From contig CAKOGP040001980.1 of assembly GCA_933822405.4 (NCBI GenBank), positions 62,001 through 126,000 of the forward strand: a stretch of 64,000 bases of DNA. The letters run 5' to 3'. Under the pieces are notes generated by a model that ran no database searches, had not been told where the DNA came from, and was given only the letters and a program-made list of their open reading frames with translations. The position numbers and the translations under genes were made by a program. Shown one piece after another: positions 1 to 12,182 of this stretch (position 1 is the stretch's first letter; every line of letters starts with the position of its first letter). The stretch comes from Cylindrotheca closterium. Taxonomy: Eukaryota > Bacillariophyta > Bacillariophyceae > Bacillariales > Bacillariaceae.

Positions 1-326
1 AACAAACGAAACCCATAGAATTAATGCCCCACTTCGTTGATCCAACAGATTCATCACCTCGTTCCGTTGATGAATAAAGTAGCTTGCTGTTGTACCGGTA
101 TGAACATTGCTTTTGAACTTGAGTTACATTCATTCCCATTTCTTGCAGATTTTCCACGTGGAAGGAAGCTAAGTATGTACCCACTTTTTCTAAATTTGTG
201 ATGATTTTGATGGATATTGCTACTCTTATTCGTTTGAAATAGAATGAACAATAGCCCAAGCCATCAAGGGGCGTTGAATTGGTTGTCAAGACAAGATAAA
301 GAACTGATTATCGTTCAGCCGTTCAA
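1..326. promoter_or_regulatory. Upstream region of the helical-repeat gene
   Basis: No convincing gene is seen here. The stretch is the probable promoter and 5' UTR of the gene starting at 327. It holds a perfect 12-base palindrome at 152-163 (ttccacgtggaa) with a CACGTG core, the class of site bound by bHLH and bZIP proteins. Whether the site is used is inference. A 65-codon open frame on the minus strand (54-251) has no recognisable content and was not called. Confidence 0.35.
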
Positions 327-3300
327 ATGAATATCTTTGGAGCAAAGGCCTTCCTTATCCTGGTTTTCTACTTCCAAAGCTTTCCGTTTGGTCAATCGGC
401 GTCACCAACAATATCACGATCATGGAAGGCTTGGAGAGGTTGGATGATAAGGAATACAGGGGCCACATATAGAGTACGACAATATAAAGATCTCAAAGAC
501 GGGGAATTTCCCAATACAGTTCGTACTACAGTTCGTGGTGGTGGTTCTAGTCATAACAACGTGGAAGTTGAAGAGCATCTTAAAGTAGACCAAGCAACCT
601 CATCACCATTGGAAATTCCTGAGGCCACAAATCAGAAAGACAGCACTACTATACTAACACTGACAAGAAAGGGGCACCGATGCACCCAGGATGTCATCCT
701 TGATCTTTTGAGACGGTCCTCCATCGACCTGAAATTGGAATCCATTGAGTTGCTACAGTTGATAACCACCCGGTCTTCCGACTATTTGCAGGATTTGAAA
801 TTGGCTGTAGAAGAAGAAAATAAGAAATTGCCTCACCCCCGAAAGCTCCTTCATTTTCTGGCACCAAAGATTCCTGCCATCAAGCATTCGCCCGATGTCA
901 ACCTCAGAGTACATTCGTCACGATCCGATATAGATTCGAGCATCGCAGCCTGCATTATCGGAACTCTGGCTCATGTTTCTGAGATTTACGACAAACAAAC
1001 AATTATGAGGGCGAGTAGCACAGAAGAATCGCACTCCGTTGGTCCAGAATTAACAACTGACAGGCGTTTTGAACAACTTGTAGAATGCGTTCTCAACGGA
1101 GTCAACATTCAGAAGCGGAAGAAGGAGTCGTTAAACCGGCAATTGGAGAAAAACAGCGATGCTGTCGCGGACATTGAGCAAGTTCTGGATGAAGAAGATG
1201 CCCACATTGATGATGGACTCAACGTGAGAGATGCGTGTAGAGCCGCTTGGGGGATCAGTGTCCTCGGATGCTCTCATCTCGAGACTATTGCCGATGTCAA
1301 AATACTAGATCTTCTGTTGGCATTATCTCTCCGTGTCCGTGAGCTCCTACTGGCGCGGCTCCAACTTATCCGACAAGATGACCTGTTCTCTGGTCCTTCT
1401 AATGCGCACATAACAACAAGCGAGCGATTGAATCAAGTGGTGGAAGAATTGGCCGAGGACGCCGCGACTGCAATGTGGGCCTTTGCATGCGTGAAAGCAT
1501 GCACTGGACTGCGGAGTGTTCCGCTCTTTGAAACATGTTGTTCGATCCTTTGTCAAGACCCAATCGACATGCGAAAAAGGGCTCAATCTGCGGATTATGA
1601 GCCCGGCCTACCGATTGGTGTACACGATGTCGTTGATAGGTTGGCCGATGCTGAGAACGTAGATCAAGCACCAGAAAATGAAATCGATTCATCTAAGAAT
1701 GAGACCGCCTATGCCCGCTCGGAGGATACGGGGAATGGAAAGGATGCGTTTCTCGACTGGCTTTCTCCAACGGAAGTGAATGATGTTCTTTGGGCTATTG
1801 CACTTCATGGATCTAACAACACATCAGCATCGGACGAGATCACTCTTTCTGAAACAGCTTCAGCACTAGGAGAAATAGCTTTTGATCGGCTGCTCGAGTG
1901 GCTGGAGCACGATTCTCTGCTATCGTTAGAAGATGTTGATGGAAAATCTCCCTCTAGCATCAAAATCAAAAGCGACAAAGATGAGGTAACCGTGGAAGTT
2001 GTTGATGCCGCATCATTACTTGCCTCTAATATGGAGCCAAGTGATCCATTTGAGTCAACTGGCGAGATTCTTCCTGCGGAGAATTCCACATTTTCAAATC
2101 AGAAAAATGTCGAAGAAATAGAAGTTGTTGATGCTGCAGCACTTCTGGCTTCTGCAAGTGCTCCAGGCAAAGAAATGATTGAGAAAGAAACCATTACTGC
2201 ATCTGCAAGTGTGACGGGCACCAATTCGATTGAAGCGCTATCTAGTGAGGGAGTGGCTCGACCCCGCGGATATAAATCTTCTCCAATCTTTACGCCGCAT
2301 GATTTAGCAAGCATGGCATGGTCGGTGACCGAGCTTAGAGACCCATTGCAAGTGCGCATTGTCGGCATAGTCGTTCGCTTGATTGAACGGTTGGGACTGG
2401 ACGGCACGAAACGCTTAGGCGGGGGAGATCTTGCCAATCTCGCATGGGCAATATCGAAATCCTCAGACATATCAACCAAACCGCACTCCAACGGGCGTAT
2501 TTTGGCCTCGTTTAGTGTTTTGTCGTGGATATCACATAGTGCACTACAATGGGTTACAAAAGGGCAATCATCAGACTGTGAAAAGTCCGTTCAGATATTG
2601 GAATCATTTCAACCCCCAGAGCTTGGTCGACTGGCGTGGGCTATGGCGAACATTGCGTCGACAAACTCGATGCATTCACAAACGCTAAAAAGGAACACCG
2701 AAGTGATGGAATTGGCAAGGCTATCATTAGAAGCCGCAGCGTCAAATCCAGAGCTCTTCGCTACGGAAGATATGGTAAGCTATTTGTCAGTCACAAGCTC
2801 GCTGTTACTATTTCTTATCGATTTACTTGTTTGAATAGCTTCGCATAGCATGGTCATTCTTGGAATTATGTAGCGACGATGATTCAATGATCACCCTGTC
2901 AGTTGCGGACGCTCTTGGGAGTATTCTGGCTGCAGTTGAGCAGTCCTTGCACCAGTGGGAAAGAGGGAAAACGAGTATAACCCAATACGAGACAAGGGAC
3001 GCCTCCGTGTTTTCGTCCTTCTTCGGTTTACCGAGACTGAAACAACAACTACTAGAGCATGCATTGAATGACGGGGAAGATGAAGACGAGAGTACTTTGA
3101 CCCCCATCTTAGAAAAATCTAGAAAGCCTCTACTGAGAGATCTAACTGTTGATCCGGCAACGTTGTGTAAAGCTGCCTGCGGATATCAGAGATTATCGAA
3201 GAAATATCCTAGTATGAAGGGAGCATGGTCGCTTACAAGAGTTGCTATCCGTCTTCTTGCTTCCAAGAATGCACGCCTGATGAAAGAATGTTCAATACAT

Positions 3301-4671
3301 GATGTCATCAGCCTATGTGAAGCGACTGTTCTTGCTGAGGGAGATGGGCATCGGACGGACCTGGTCACGGGCTTATTTGCACGGAAGGTACTGCAGCTGT
3401 TGAATGTTGCCGTCGACAATGGTACCGAAGCGAATGACTCGTCTATTGATGTTACGCAAGCTTCTTCGACAGAGATCTGTACTTTACTTTGGTCATTGGG
3501 TGAACTTGGCGTGAAACACCGGTTTAATGACGATGCCAAGTGTTCAGCCTACAAACGGAGGCATTTTGTTTGCGAATCGGCGCTCTTATCTCCTTCAGAA
3601 GTAGAGGATCTCCCGCTACCCTCAATTTTAAAACTTGTAAGTGTGCTCTCAGTGTAAAGAATGGTTCAAGGAAAGCTCACTTTCTCACCAATTGTCTAGC
3701 TTCGAGGGACTGTGATCATGAATTATCTCGCAACCGATAAAGTGTTCCTTCTGAACATCCTCAAGGCTATACTAACAAAAGGTTCAATGTTGAAGTCCCA
3801 CGACTTATGCTACGTCGCAGAGTCCATTGCATTGCTAAAGGAAGCTTTGACTCCAGGACATCTTTATGATGCATCAAGAAGCAGTGGCAACCCACCTTCG
3901 TCAGAGATATTGAAGAGCGAGAAGGTAGGCAAAAGGGGCGAAGAGCACTCGGATGCCACCACTGGTGAAACAGAATATTTAGGAGAAGAATCACCGCCTC
4001 AAATCGGCGAAGCCTCGATTGAGCAAGACCTGCAACAATCTTGTGATGCTATTCTTGCATGTATTGGCACAGTTGCGAGGAAGGATGCTGCAATTTTGCA
4101 AACAAAAGTGATTCGTCGTCTCTTGGCGGTATATTCCCTCCTCCCCTTTCAAGACGATGCATTGATTGAGAGTCTTTCTTCTATAGTCGCTCTGCGCAAA
4201 TTGCATCTCGAACAACTGCCCCAGGAGTCACTTGGGAGCCTTCTACGCACTGCCAGATCCAGTGCTGAATCAGTGAAGGACACAGTATTTGGTTCTTTAG
4301 AATCAGGATCGGTTTTTGAGCAACTAAAGCATGGGTTCAGGTCCTTCTTCTCGTCCATACAAGAGACAGAAGCTAAGGAAAACGGCGACGACATCCTCAC
4401 CGAAGAACTGCTGACATCGGTGCAAGAGTCCATTGACAGAGCATCTAAGGCATCCAAGTCTGCCGAAGACTTGCAAGCAGCTTTGGGGGTTTCTCTTGAC
4501 TCGATATTTTCGAGTATGAAGCGAGGCACTGCGTTCGAGCTTGCACAATGCGAAGAACTCATTGATAACTATTACAGAATCAACTTCGTTACTGGAACTT
4601 TCAAGAGTCGATATGATAAAGTGGGAGCAAGAGATATCGCCAAGAGAGTACTAGGTCGGCTGCTACCCTAG
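327..4671 (+). CDS. Helical-repeat (HPR/OPR/RAP-like) protein with signal peptide, 3 exons
   Basis: Exons are 327-2774, 2839-3636 and 3700-4671, with both introns GTAAG..TAG; the spliced protein has about 1405 residues. It starts with a hydrophobic signal-like segment (residues 1-25, ending FGQSA). Throughout run degenerate helical units with a Trp-centred core: TAMWAFACVK, NDVLWAIALHG, LASMAWSVTEL, LANLAWAISK, LGRLAWAMANI, LRIAWSFLEL and CTLLWSLGEL. This 'L..(L/M)AW(A/S)' pattern is typical of FASTK/RAP-like and heptatrico- or octotricopeptide organelle RNA-binding proteins in algae and apicomplexans. I infer a role in organelle RNA handling; no RAP domain is visible at the C-terminus. The middle contains two copies of an acidic EVVDAA(S/A)LLAS motif (around 1993 and 2122). 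Both introns split the frame at phase 0, and splicing removes in-frame stops. Confidence 0.7.
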
Positions 4672-4738
4672 CAAATATGTAAATTCGGCGTTGTATAGTT
4701 TTGACCTAAAATGTTGACCAAAGAACTTTGTGCTTTCC

Positions 4739-6035
4739 TTAAAACGGAAGCTTTGACTGTCGAATGCTGGAATCAATATTCATTAAGTATTCCAGCAGGT
4801 CTTCATACGAACTAACAGCTTGATCATTTGACTTTCGCCTCTGTGGAAATAATCTACAGAAAACACAACAAGGAACCACAGCGAAAGGGATTCTCTTCTC
4901 AGCAGCTATCTCTACGACATCGCCCGTGGCTTCGTCGGGGTGAAGGGCAACGATTGCGCTCGCGTTTTTCACCAATTCCGAATCCTTGTCGCAAAGAAGG
5001 ATATCATCTTCATCAGGGTGTCGAAACGACTTGTCAACGCCCTCTGGACGGGAGCCAAACCATGCCCTGTGGCTATCAAAAGGAATGACTTGGCAATAGT
5101 TCAACCCAGGTACCTCTACCTCTGTGGTGACTTTCTTCTTCTTCAAGGCTTTGTTCCAGATTTTTCTGTCCCGTCCTGGTAGCTTACCAACGGCACTTCT
5201 AGAATCTACAACAGTACTCTTGATACCTTCCATCCCAAGAGCCTACGCAATGTGAGCCCTGACGTCATCTCGATTATGGCAGAATATAATAGGGGGAAGT
5301 ACATACCATTGACACATGACCTGAGCCCCCTGCGGCATCGACAACACCAGCTCCTGAATTCAAATAGTTTAATGCTTTCTGCTTCAATCCTTGGTGTTTT
5401 TCGTCACCAAATACCTCTTTCCATTCATTTGGTTCTGGAACAATGTTTCCTGGCCAGTACTTGTCTTCCGAGTGGGAAAGTTTGAACATCGTAGCGTGGA
5501 TAAGAAACGAAGCAACTATGGATGCTTGAAATCTTTTTGCCAGACCACTGCCATGGTGCCTACAGTCATCGCAGCTCCCTTCTGCCTTTGTTTCCGAAAT
5601 TTCCAATTGCTCTTTTTGGACTTTATTCTTATTCAATTTTGGATACAAATGATTTTTCCATGCCTGACACTGTTGCATATTCCAGTATTGGCTGTGGCGC
5701 ACGGTTACATGATTATTGACATCTTCGATTGAGTTGAAATCGACGACTATTCTTGGTTTTGTCCACGACGTCTGTTGCTCATTGTCTCCAATGTTCTCCC
5801 ATCTAAAGTTCCTGATTTCGATTTTATCGCCGAGCTTATAACCTCTTCGAAAGAATGCTCGCAATTCCTTGATATGATTGTAAAACTGCAATCGAATCAA
5901 AGTGTATTCAGATTTGTCTGTTTTAGCTATGTCCGGGATATCACATGGTATTAAGGTCAAACAAGCAAAATGTGATCTCACAGATCTAGAAATCAAGATT
6001 CCAGAGTGGAAGTCGGTGTTTTCCATTCCAAACAT
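4739..6035 (-). CDS. Methyltransferase-like protein, 2 exons
   Basis: Exons are 5307-6035 and 4739-5242 on the minus strand (donor gtatgt, acceptor gcgtag), giving about 410 residues. After splicing the centre reads DAAGGSGHVSMALGMEG, followed by a conserved Asp-Arg (VVDSR), which resembles the glycine-rich loop of class I SAM-dependent methyltransferases. Downstream are IVALHPDEATG and FAVVPCCVFCRLFP. The pattern 'ALH..(G/D)EAT..V...A......F..VPCC' is shared by the Methyltransf_32-like group (the family of methyltransferases acting on tRNA or small molecules). The substrate cannot be read from sequence. The 3' end faces the helical-repeat gene, 67 bases away. The start is the first ATG of the frame (6035); a second Met lies three codons on. 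Confidence 0.6.
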
Positions 6036-7116
6036 TAGTTGCTATGATTGTTGAAATTGAAACCGAACAACGCAGCGTAACGCAACAGCAATGTGGACAC
6101 GGATTTCCGCGCGTACGAACATTACGGTACATACTTTAGTCTCGTTTATTTGACTATTTGACTCATTGGACACAGTTGGAGCACACAACTCGTACATGTA
6201 GTCGTAGCTATTCTCGCCCGATACTACAGAACCTGGTACCAGGTACATTACCATTAGCAATACTATTGTCCGTCCACTAGAACCATTCAGTAGATGCATT
6301 CGAGTTGTAAGTTGTTTGTCTTCGCCAAATACACCGCACCAATCCATTGGTCTCTATTTCCTCCGCCAGTGCTGTAGTAGCTAGTACTAGTAGTCTCACT
6401 GTTTTCCGTTTTTCGAAAGGGGCGGTGTCCGAGGTAAATCTTTAGTTGTCAATGTATGGTTCGATAAAAATACTGTGATTAGAGCAATACTTGCACCTGT
6501 AGCCTCTGGAGGAAGCAATTCGATAGAAGAGGATGAGCCTGAGTGTTATTTTATTTTTTATCGACGTGATTTGCGAAAAGTTGCTGACGTCGAACACATA
6601 GGAGATCAAGAAATGACAGATTATGACGTACGAGAGCACTAACTTTAAAAATGATGGTGTCAAAAATCAATTTTGTCAATTATCCATCAGTTACGTTACG
6701 CCATATATATCGCTGCTTTGACACATCGTCATTCTGAATATCGGTGGAACGGTTATTGGTGTTCGATGATTGGAAACCGTACTGTAAATACATGTGAGGT
6801 CAAGATTGTTGAGATTGAAAGTTCGATAAAAGGAGTAACGTACGAAGAAAGATCTGTGGAAGCAGTTCGCTTTAATTTGTGGATGTCAAGGTTTTTCGCC
6901 TTCAAGGGAGAAAACTTCGATAGTTTTATCATCGACAACACATCTGCATTTGCTTTTCACCTTGTCCTATCCAATTGCTACAAGTAAGTGCATGAACTCA
7001 CAAGAGCGTCTCTTCAGGATCAGGATATCAATTCTCAAACTATCTTTCATTGACTTCGAACTATATCTGCACAAATGTAGCCATCAGTGATTGCTGAGTC
7101 ACCATCCAAATCCGTA
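6036..7116. promoter_or_regulatory. Divergent intergenic region between methyltransferase and HSF genes
   Basis: No confident gene. A perfect 14-base palindrome, acctggtaccaggt, sits at 6231-6244. A strong donor-like GTAAGT at 6984 and an acceptor-like TGTAG ending at 7080 could bound an intron in the 5' UTR of the HSF gene. A 68-codon open frame that ends at that donor cannot be joined in frame to the HSF protein. Confidence 0.35.
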
Positions 7117-8280
7117 ATGAAGACACCCCTCACATCAATCGGAGCCGAAGGTTTTGATACTATGTTGTATTCCAGGGGCGTCCCGCTTGTCAGCCCAACA
7201 GCTTCCGAGCGTGAAACGATTGGGAGGCTACCATTCCTTGACACGACTAGTGCAGTGGAAGAAGATTCAATCAATCTAACGAAAAGGGTTCTCAAAATGG
7301 CCATCGGAACAACGTCCATTGGGACAAGCCAAGATCATCCGATTCTAGCACCTCGACCTGGTAAGCCCGCACACACAGCACTATTGCTTTTCGCGTTGTC
7401 TTCACCCCTTTTGGCTCACAATTGATGAAAAGAAGCAGCTACCAGGACATCTAGTACCCAGGCCAACGTGGCTCCCGGAGCCACTGTGAGCAAGCCGAAT
7501 AGTCCAGCAGGTATCCCGAGGCTCAACAAATTTGTGCGACGCCTTTATGATATGCTTGAAGCAGAAAAAAGCTCTGGATTGGTGGAATGGCGCAAAGGTC
7601 TCCTTGTCTTGTACTCAACAGATGTCTTTGCAAAGAAGCTGCTCCCAAAATACTTCAGCACTCAAAACTTCAAAACATTTCGAAGACAGGTACGTTTGTA
7701 ACAGGGCGACTCTTGCATGCTCAAATGTCTACTATAAGACTAACAGTCGTCGGAAAAGCTGAACTATTACGGCTTCGTACACGTTAGGAGTTTCAGTACA
7801 TCATCGTCATCATCAACAACAGCATTATGGGTGAACCGTTCCTTAGCCCAGGAAGGCATGCCGAATGACATATCTGCTGTCCTTCGACTCAAGAGAGTTG
7901 AACCGTGTGAAGGAGCAAAGACTGCAGAGGGACGTCGTCATCGCAAGGAGATGGCAATTTCTACCGTTGAAGAAGATATTGGCGTCAGCGCAAGATCCTT
8001 GGAACTGGAACAAATCCAGACAAATGCACTGCATGATCATTCAACAGACCATTTGTTTCACTCGATCCCTCACCTCCTGTCTCTAGAATCAGAATGCAAC
8101 TCTCGACAGAAACAAAAAGAAATCCTTGACCTATCAGTTCCGCTTACTGCCGATGAGAAATTCAAGGATGCGAAGGTTGCTGATCAAAGTGGGACCAAGC
8201 TTCACGATTCACAGAATGATTGCTACGATCCGACAAGTGCAACAGCAGCAACACTGTTGCTAATGTTGTCAAGGGGTTAG
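7117..8280 (+). CDS. Heat shock factor-type transcription factor, 3 exons
   Basis: Exons are 7117-7360, 7439-7689 and 7759-8280 (about 338 residues). Residues about 112-176 form an HSF DNA-binding domain: KFVRRLYDMLEAEK, then GLVEW with the 'W' and LLVLYSTDVFAKKLLPKYF, then FKTFRRQ joined across intron 2 to LNYYGFVHVR. That fits the recognition helix and wing of the family. The nearest CAG acceptor (ending 7746) would insert SSEK inside the recognition region. The AAG at 7756-7758 restores the uninterrupted domain in the same frame and is preferred. There is an in-frame stop at 7078-7080, and the start is the first ATG after it. The rest is Ser/Thr-rich with no obvious trimerisation heptad, as in many of the expanded HSFs of diatoms. 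Nuclear, binding nGAAn-type sites (family knowledge). Confidence 0.85.
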
Positions 8281-8666
8281 ACCGTTTTCCTACACCTGTG
8301 TTTTTCATCAAGATCCTCAGTCAACAGGTTGAAGTGTAAACCCTTGGGCTTGGATTTCGCTTTTCCTCTGTCATGCATTTGCATAACTACGCTAGCTATA
8401 CTACATTCTCTTTCCAAATCGGTAGGTGTCACTATCTTTGTTTTGGTATCTACTCGTATCTAAGCAATACTGCATGGTGCACAATTAGTTTTCGATGGAT
8501 TCGAGTGAATCAATCCATCGACGATGATTCAGCATGTAGTGGTACCTGGTACGAGGGCGAGTGCAGTCTGAAGATCGATGATCCAAGCTTCTCATGAATT
8601 GCATACAACAAATCAGCCGAAGCCGCAAATCTCATCTCCCACATTCCCTTCAACTTCAGCCTGAGC
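8281..8666. promoter_or_regulatory. Upstream region of pentapeptide-repeat gene
   Basis: No gene is seen. It contains ggtacctggtac at 8541-8552, one of the recurring GTACC motifs, about 115 bases before the start codon. Confidence 0.3.
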
Positions 8667-9407
8667 ATGATGCTACGTGTTACCGTCGCGTTGCTGGTTG
8701 CCATGAGCACCAATGGATTTACTTTGGACACAATGAAGAATCCAAAATCGCAGTTGCCAGAAGGACTATTGCCTATTGCTCAAGCATTTGCTTCATTCGG
8801 GGTTGTAGCTGCCTTGACTTTGGGCACACCAGCATGGGCTGTCGGTAGTAGTGGAGCTGAGTCCAGCGCGAACGCCAAGATCACCACTGGTGGTGCCAGT
8901 ACGTTGCAATCAGGAAGAACAATATCCATCACTCGAGGTGTCAACCTTGACAACTCTGATTTTTCAAACACAAACCTGAAAGGCGTAGCATTTCAACAAT
9001 CCATAGTTCGTGATACAAACTTCAAAGGCTCAAACTTGGTTGGCTCTTCCTTTTTCGATGCGACTTTGGATGGCTCAAACTTTGAAGAGTAAGTACTTCT
9101 CGATTTAAAAAGCCTGACTTTTGTTTTGATTGAGCTCACAGAAATGTTGTGAAGTGCCGACTTGAGTTTGGCAAACGTGGAGATGGCCCAATTCAATAGA
9201 GCAAACTTGAAAAATGCGGTAGTTCGAGAGATGTATGTTTCAGGTGCGACTCTGTTCGAGGGAGTGAAGTCGATTGAGAATTCGGATTGGACGGATACAT
9301 TCCTACGCAAAGACCAAAAGAAGTATCTGTGCGAACACCCCACTGCGAAAGGTACAAACCCAAAGACTGGAGTCGATACAAGAGAGAGCTTGATGTGCAT
9401 CGATTAG
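8667..9407 (+). CDS. Thylakoid-lumen pentapeptide-repeat protein, 2 exons
   Basis: Exons are 8667-9088 and 9155-9407, about 224 residues. The N-terminus is tripartite: an ER signal peptide (MMLRVTVALLVAMSTNG, then Phe), a transit stretch, then a second hydrophobic segment ending TPAWA, a thylakoid signal-peptidase site. The mature part has A(D/N)LXX-type pentapeptides: VNLDN SDFSN TNLKG, TNFKG SNLVG, SNFED ADLSL ANVEM AQFNR ANLKN. Only an AAG acceptor ending at 9154 keeps this five-residue register through the intron. The C-terminus (residues about 170-224) resembles the conserved tail of lumenal TL17/TL20-type proteins, with two Cys. The role in the lumen is unknown. Confidence 0.85.
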
Positions 9408-9531
9408 TTCCCGGAATATCTGGATCGTATTTGCGGCGTTTCTGGCTCAATCTGCAGTAGAAATGCAAAATAATAGTGATACTTTCAATTCTATTAGGGA
9501 CATTGCTATGAAGTTGTACTCGTTTACAACA

Positions 9532-11858
9532 CTAAGGAGCTGCTCTATTTCCAGGGTCATCTGGACGTTCTGGTGTCGGGATGTGTTGATTTTCGAGGAG
9601 CTCGGTGGACTCGAAAGGTCTGCCATTAGCGCTTAGGCCTCGTTTCAAGTGCTGCTTCTCCCACCAGCCATCTGCAGAAGGGAGGGGGTCGTTCACCGAA
9701 ACCTTCCTTGGTCTCATCCTTAGGCCATTCATTGTGTGAATTGTAGCACCAGTTTGCATTCCAACGTCGTCTGGGCTTCCTTCAAACTCGAAGTCATACC
9801 TGTTCATAAGAGTAGCCTGGGTTGGAAATGATCAGTAAGTACAAAGAAGAGGTAGAGGAATTATCATAACGCGAATGGAACGTACCATTGTACAAGCAGC
9901 TTCGATCATTGCGAATTGGTCCCCAACGCATTTTCTTGACCCACCACCAAATGGTAAGAATGCAAAGTCGGTGGCTTGTTCATTGGGGTAAAGTCCAGAT
10001 ATTTTATCTGGATTGTAGCCATTCCAATCAGGAATTTTGTCATTCTTGAATGGCCTTTCCCATCGTGTAGGATCGTATTTTTCGGGGTTTTCCCAGAGAT
10101 CGGGGCTACGGTGAAGATTCCAAGTGGAAATGAAAATGTCAGATCCTCGAAGAACTTTGATTCCGCCTCTGATATCCGAGCTACCTTGTGGTAAACAGTC
10201 CTCAGTCCGCGCTCTTCGAATTAGGACGGGTGGTTCAGGATATAACCTCAAGCCTTCAATTAATGCATACCGAAGTTTCTTCATTGCAACGATATCATCG
10301 TAGTCAGGGCTTTCCTTGTCGGCGAGCACTGTTCGAACCTCTTTTTGCACCTCCTTCAGCATACCAGGTTCAGCATTCGAAAGTTCAAAAAGCGTCCACG
10401 TCAGCATAGCTGCAGTTGTTTCATGGCCGGCAATCAGCATGGTCATCAAATCATCTCTTAAGACGCTTGATGATAGGTCCTCTCCTCTCATGTCAACAAG
10501 GAAACGCAGGAGCGAAGGGTCATCCGAATTTTCTCTTTCCTCGAGCTCTTCGACAGATGCTTCTCGTCTCGTAGCGACGGCGTCGTTTATGAGATCTGCA
10601 AGGATATCATCCAACATTGTCATGTCTCGTCGAAACTCTACTTGGCCTCCCATCCATTGATCGGCATACGGCAGGTTCCAGTATGGGATGAAAGAGGACG
10701 ATCTATGTTCAGCTTCTCTGAGTACACGGTACACTGCCTTGACAATTGGAGACTCTTTTGTCACCGAACCGAAATCGTAGTTGAAGACTGCCTTTCCGAT
10801 TATGTCTAATGTGACAGAGCAGAAGCGCTCCTCCATATCAACAACTTGGTTATTCTTGGTTTCCAAATCGCGGGAAAGGATTTGCGCTCTTGCGTTGAAG
10901 AGGCCAACCATGCTATTGAGCCATTTCTTGTGAAAAGCTGGTACAATCGCTCGTCGTCGCACCTTTGATAAAGAAGAGCATGAGATTGAGCCATGCGTTT
11001 CACACATACTTTCCATACGATGATTGCACTTACTCTCCATGTAATGGGATCAGCAGGGATAAGCCCTTTCCCCATAATTGGCTCAAGGATTTCTGCCAAC
11101 ATACCTTTACAGTATTGGTCTGTTGTTCGGTCTCTCAGGATGTGTTTTGCCATGACAGGGTCACTGATAACTAGGAATGCTTTTGGGCCGAAAGCCAAAT
11201 TGAAGATTGGGCCATATTCCAAGAAATACTTGTTCAAAAGTAGGAAGAGAGGTCCTCCAGCCAAAGTTTGAAGATCTCCACCGAGCACTCCCTTGATAAA
11301 TGACAGGAAGGAGCCTTCGTACTTCTGGATGATAGCTGTGGGTACAGGATCCATACCCAGAAAAGGGCCTAGGCCAATGGAGGATAGAATCTGCATCGAG
11401 AAGAGGATCGCTACATCGAGCACATTCACTGGTTTCAATCCATCAGATGTCTGTAGTCTCTGTTTGCTAATCAGGAAATCGAAAGCCGATGACTTCTTAA
11501 CCCAAGTTCCATCCTCTCTCATTCTTAACCCAGCAAAGAGTCGTCGAAGCTTCTCGATTTCCCAATCAAAACCAGATTGTCTATCAGGATCAGTTTCCCA
11601 TGTTTTGATCAGTTCTGATTCGTATGTTGTTGCATCAAGCATCTCCAGCTTTGATTTCCTATTTGGGATTCCCTTCCCTTCGATGCGCAATGTTTTTGGA
11701 ATGTTTCCATTGGCCATTTCCTCTGCCGGAGATGTCTTTTCAAGATCAACAACCGCCAGCTGAGTAACAGATGCTTTTCGGATTGATGGGTGATGGCAAA
11801 AAGCGTCCGACAAGGCTAGTGAACCCAGAACAAGAAACCAAACGTTGGAAATCATCAT
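9532..11858 (-). CDS. Cytochrome P450, CYP97-like (carotenoid hydroxylase family), 3 exons
   Basis: Exons on the minus strand are 11034-11858, 9886-10962 and 9532-9816, about 728 residues. It has the I-helix oxygen site AGHETT, the K-helix EGLRLYPEPP (ExxR), the PERF-like PTRWERP, and the heme loop FLPFGGGSRKCVGDQF with the Cys ligand. The splice junction gives ITWR-VRRRAIVPAF, the conserved C-helix region of CYP97 enzymes; this needs an AAG acceptor ending at 10963. CYP97 proteins hydroxylate carotenoid rings in plastids, and diatom members are proposed to act in xanthophyll synthesis (family knowledge). The N-terminus has a signal peptide followed by DAFCHH, an ASAFAP-like plastid import junction. 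The exact substrate is not determined. Confidence 0.85.
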
Positions 11859-12182
11859 CTTGGGATACTACCGTTAACCCTACCAACGCGACGATTAATT
11901 GGGAGTATGAGATGGTAAGGATATTTCCTGGATTTGGGACACAGTAGTGTTGTAATGTGCGACGAGCGACGAGCAGAGCCTGGTTCAGATTTCTTTCGCC
12001 AATACGAACTGATTGAAGAGAGTGCTTTGAATCAATCATCACTGTTGACCAATCAGGATGCGACGTGTGGTTTTGTCATGAACCCGGAGATAAATCTTCT
12101 GACGCACGCATGACAGAAGAGGCTTAAAAAAAATGGAATCTACAATACTATCATGTACCGGTATTATCGGAAGAAATTTCAA
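11859..12182. promoter_or_regulatory. Region between P450 start and dioxygenase end
   Basis: Likely promoter of the P450 gene plus the dioxygenase 3' UTR. The only marked element is taccggta at 12156-12163. No gene is seen. Confidence 0.3.

Noticed and set aside
6673..6987. 104-codon plus-strand open frame ending at a strong GTAAGT donor
   Set aside because: Begins at a non-ATG codon, has no family content, and cannot be spliced in frame to the HSF gene with any acceptor seen. It may be part of a 5' UTR exon.
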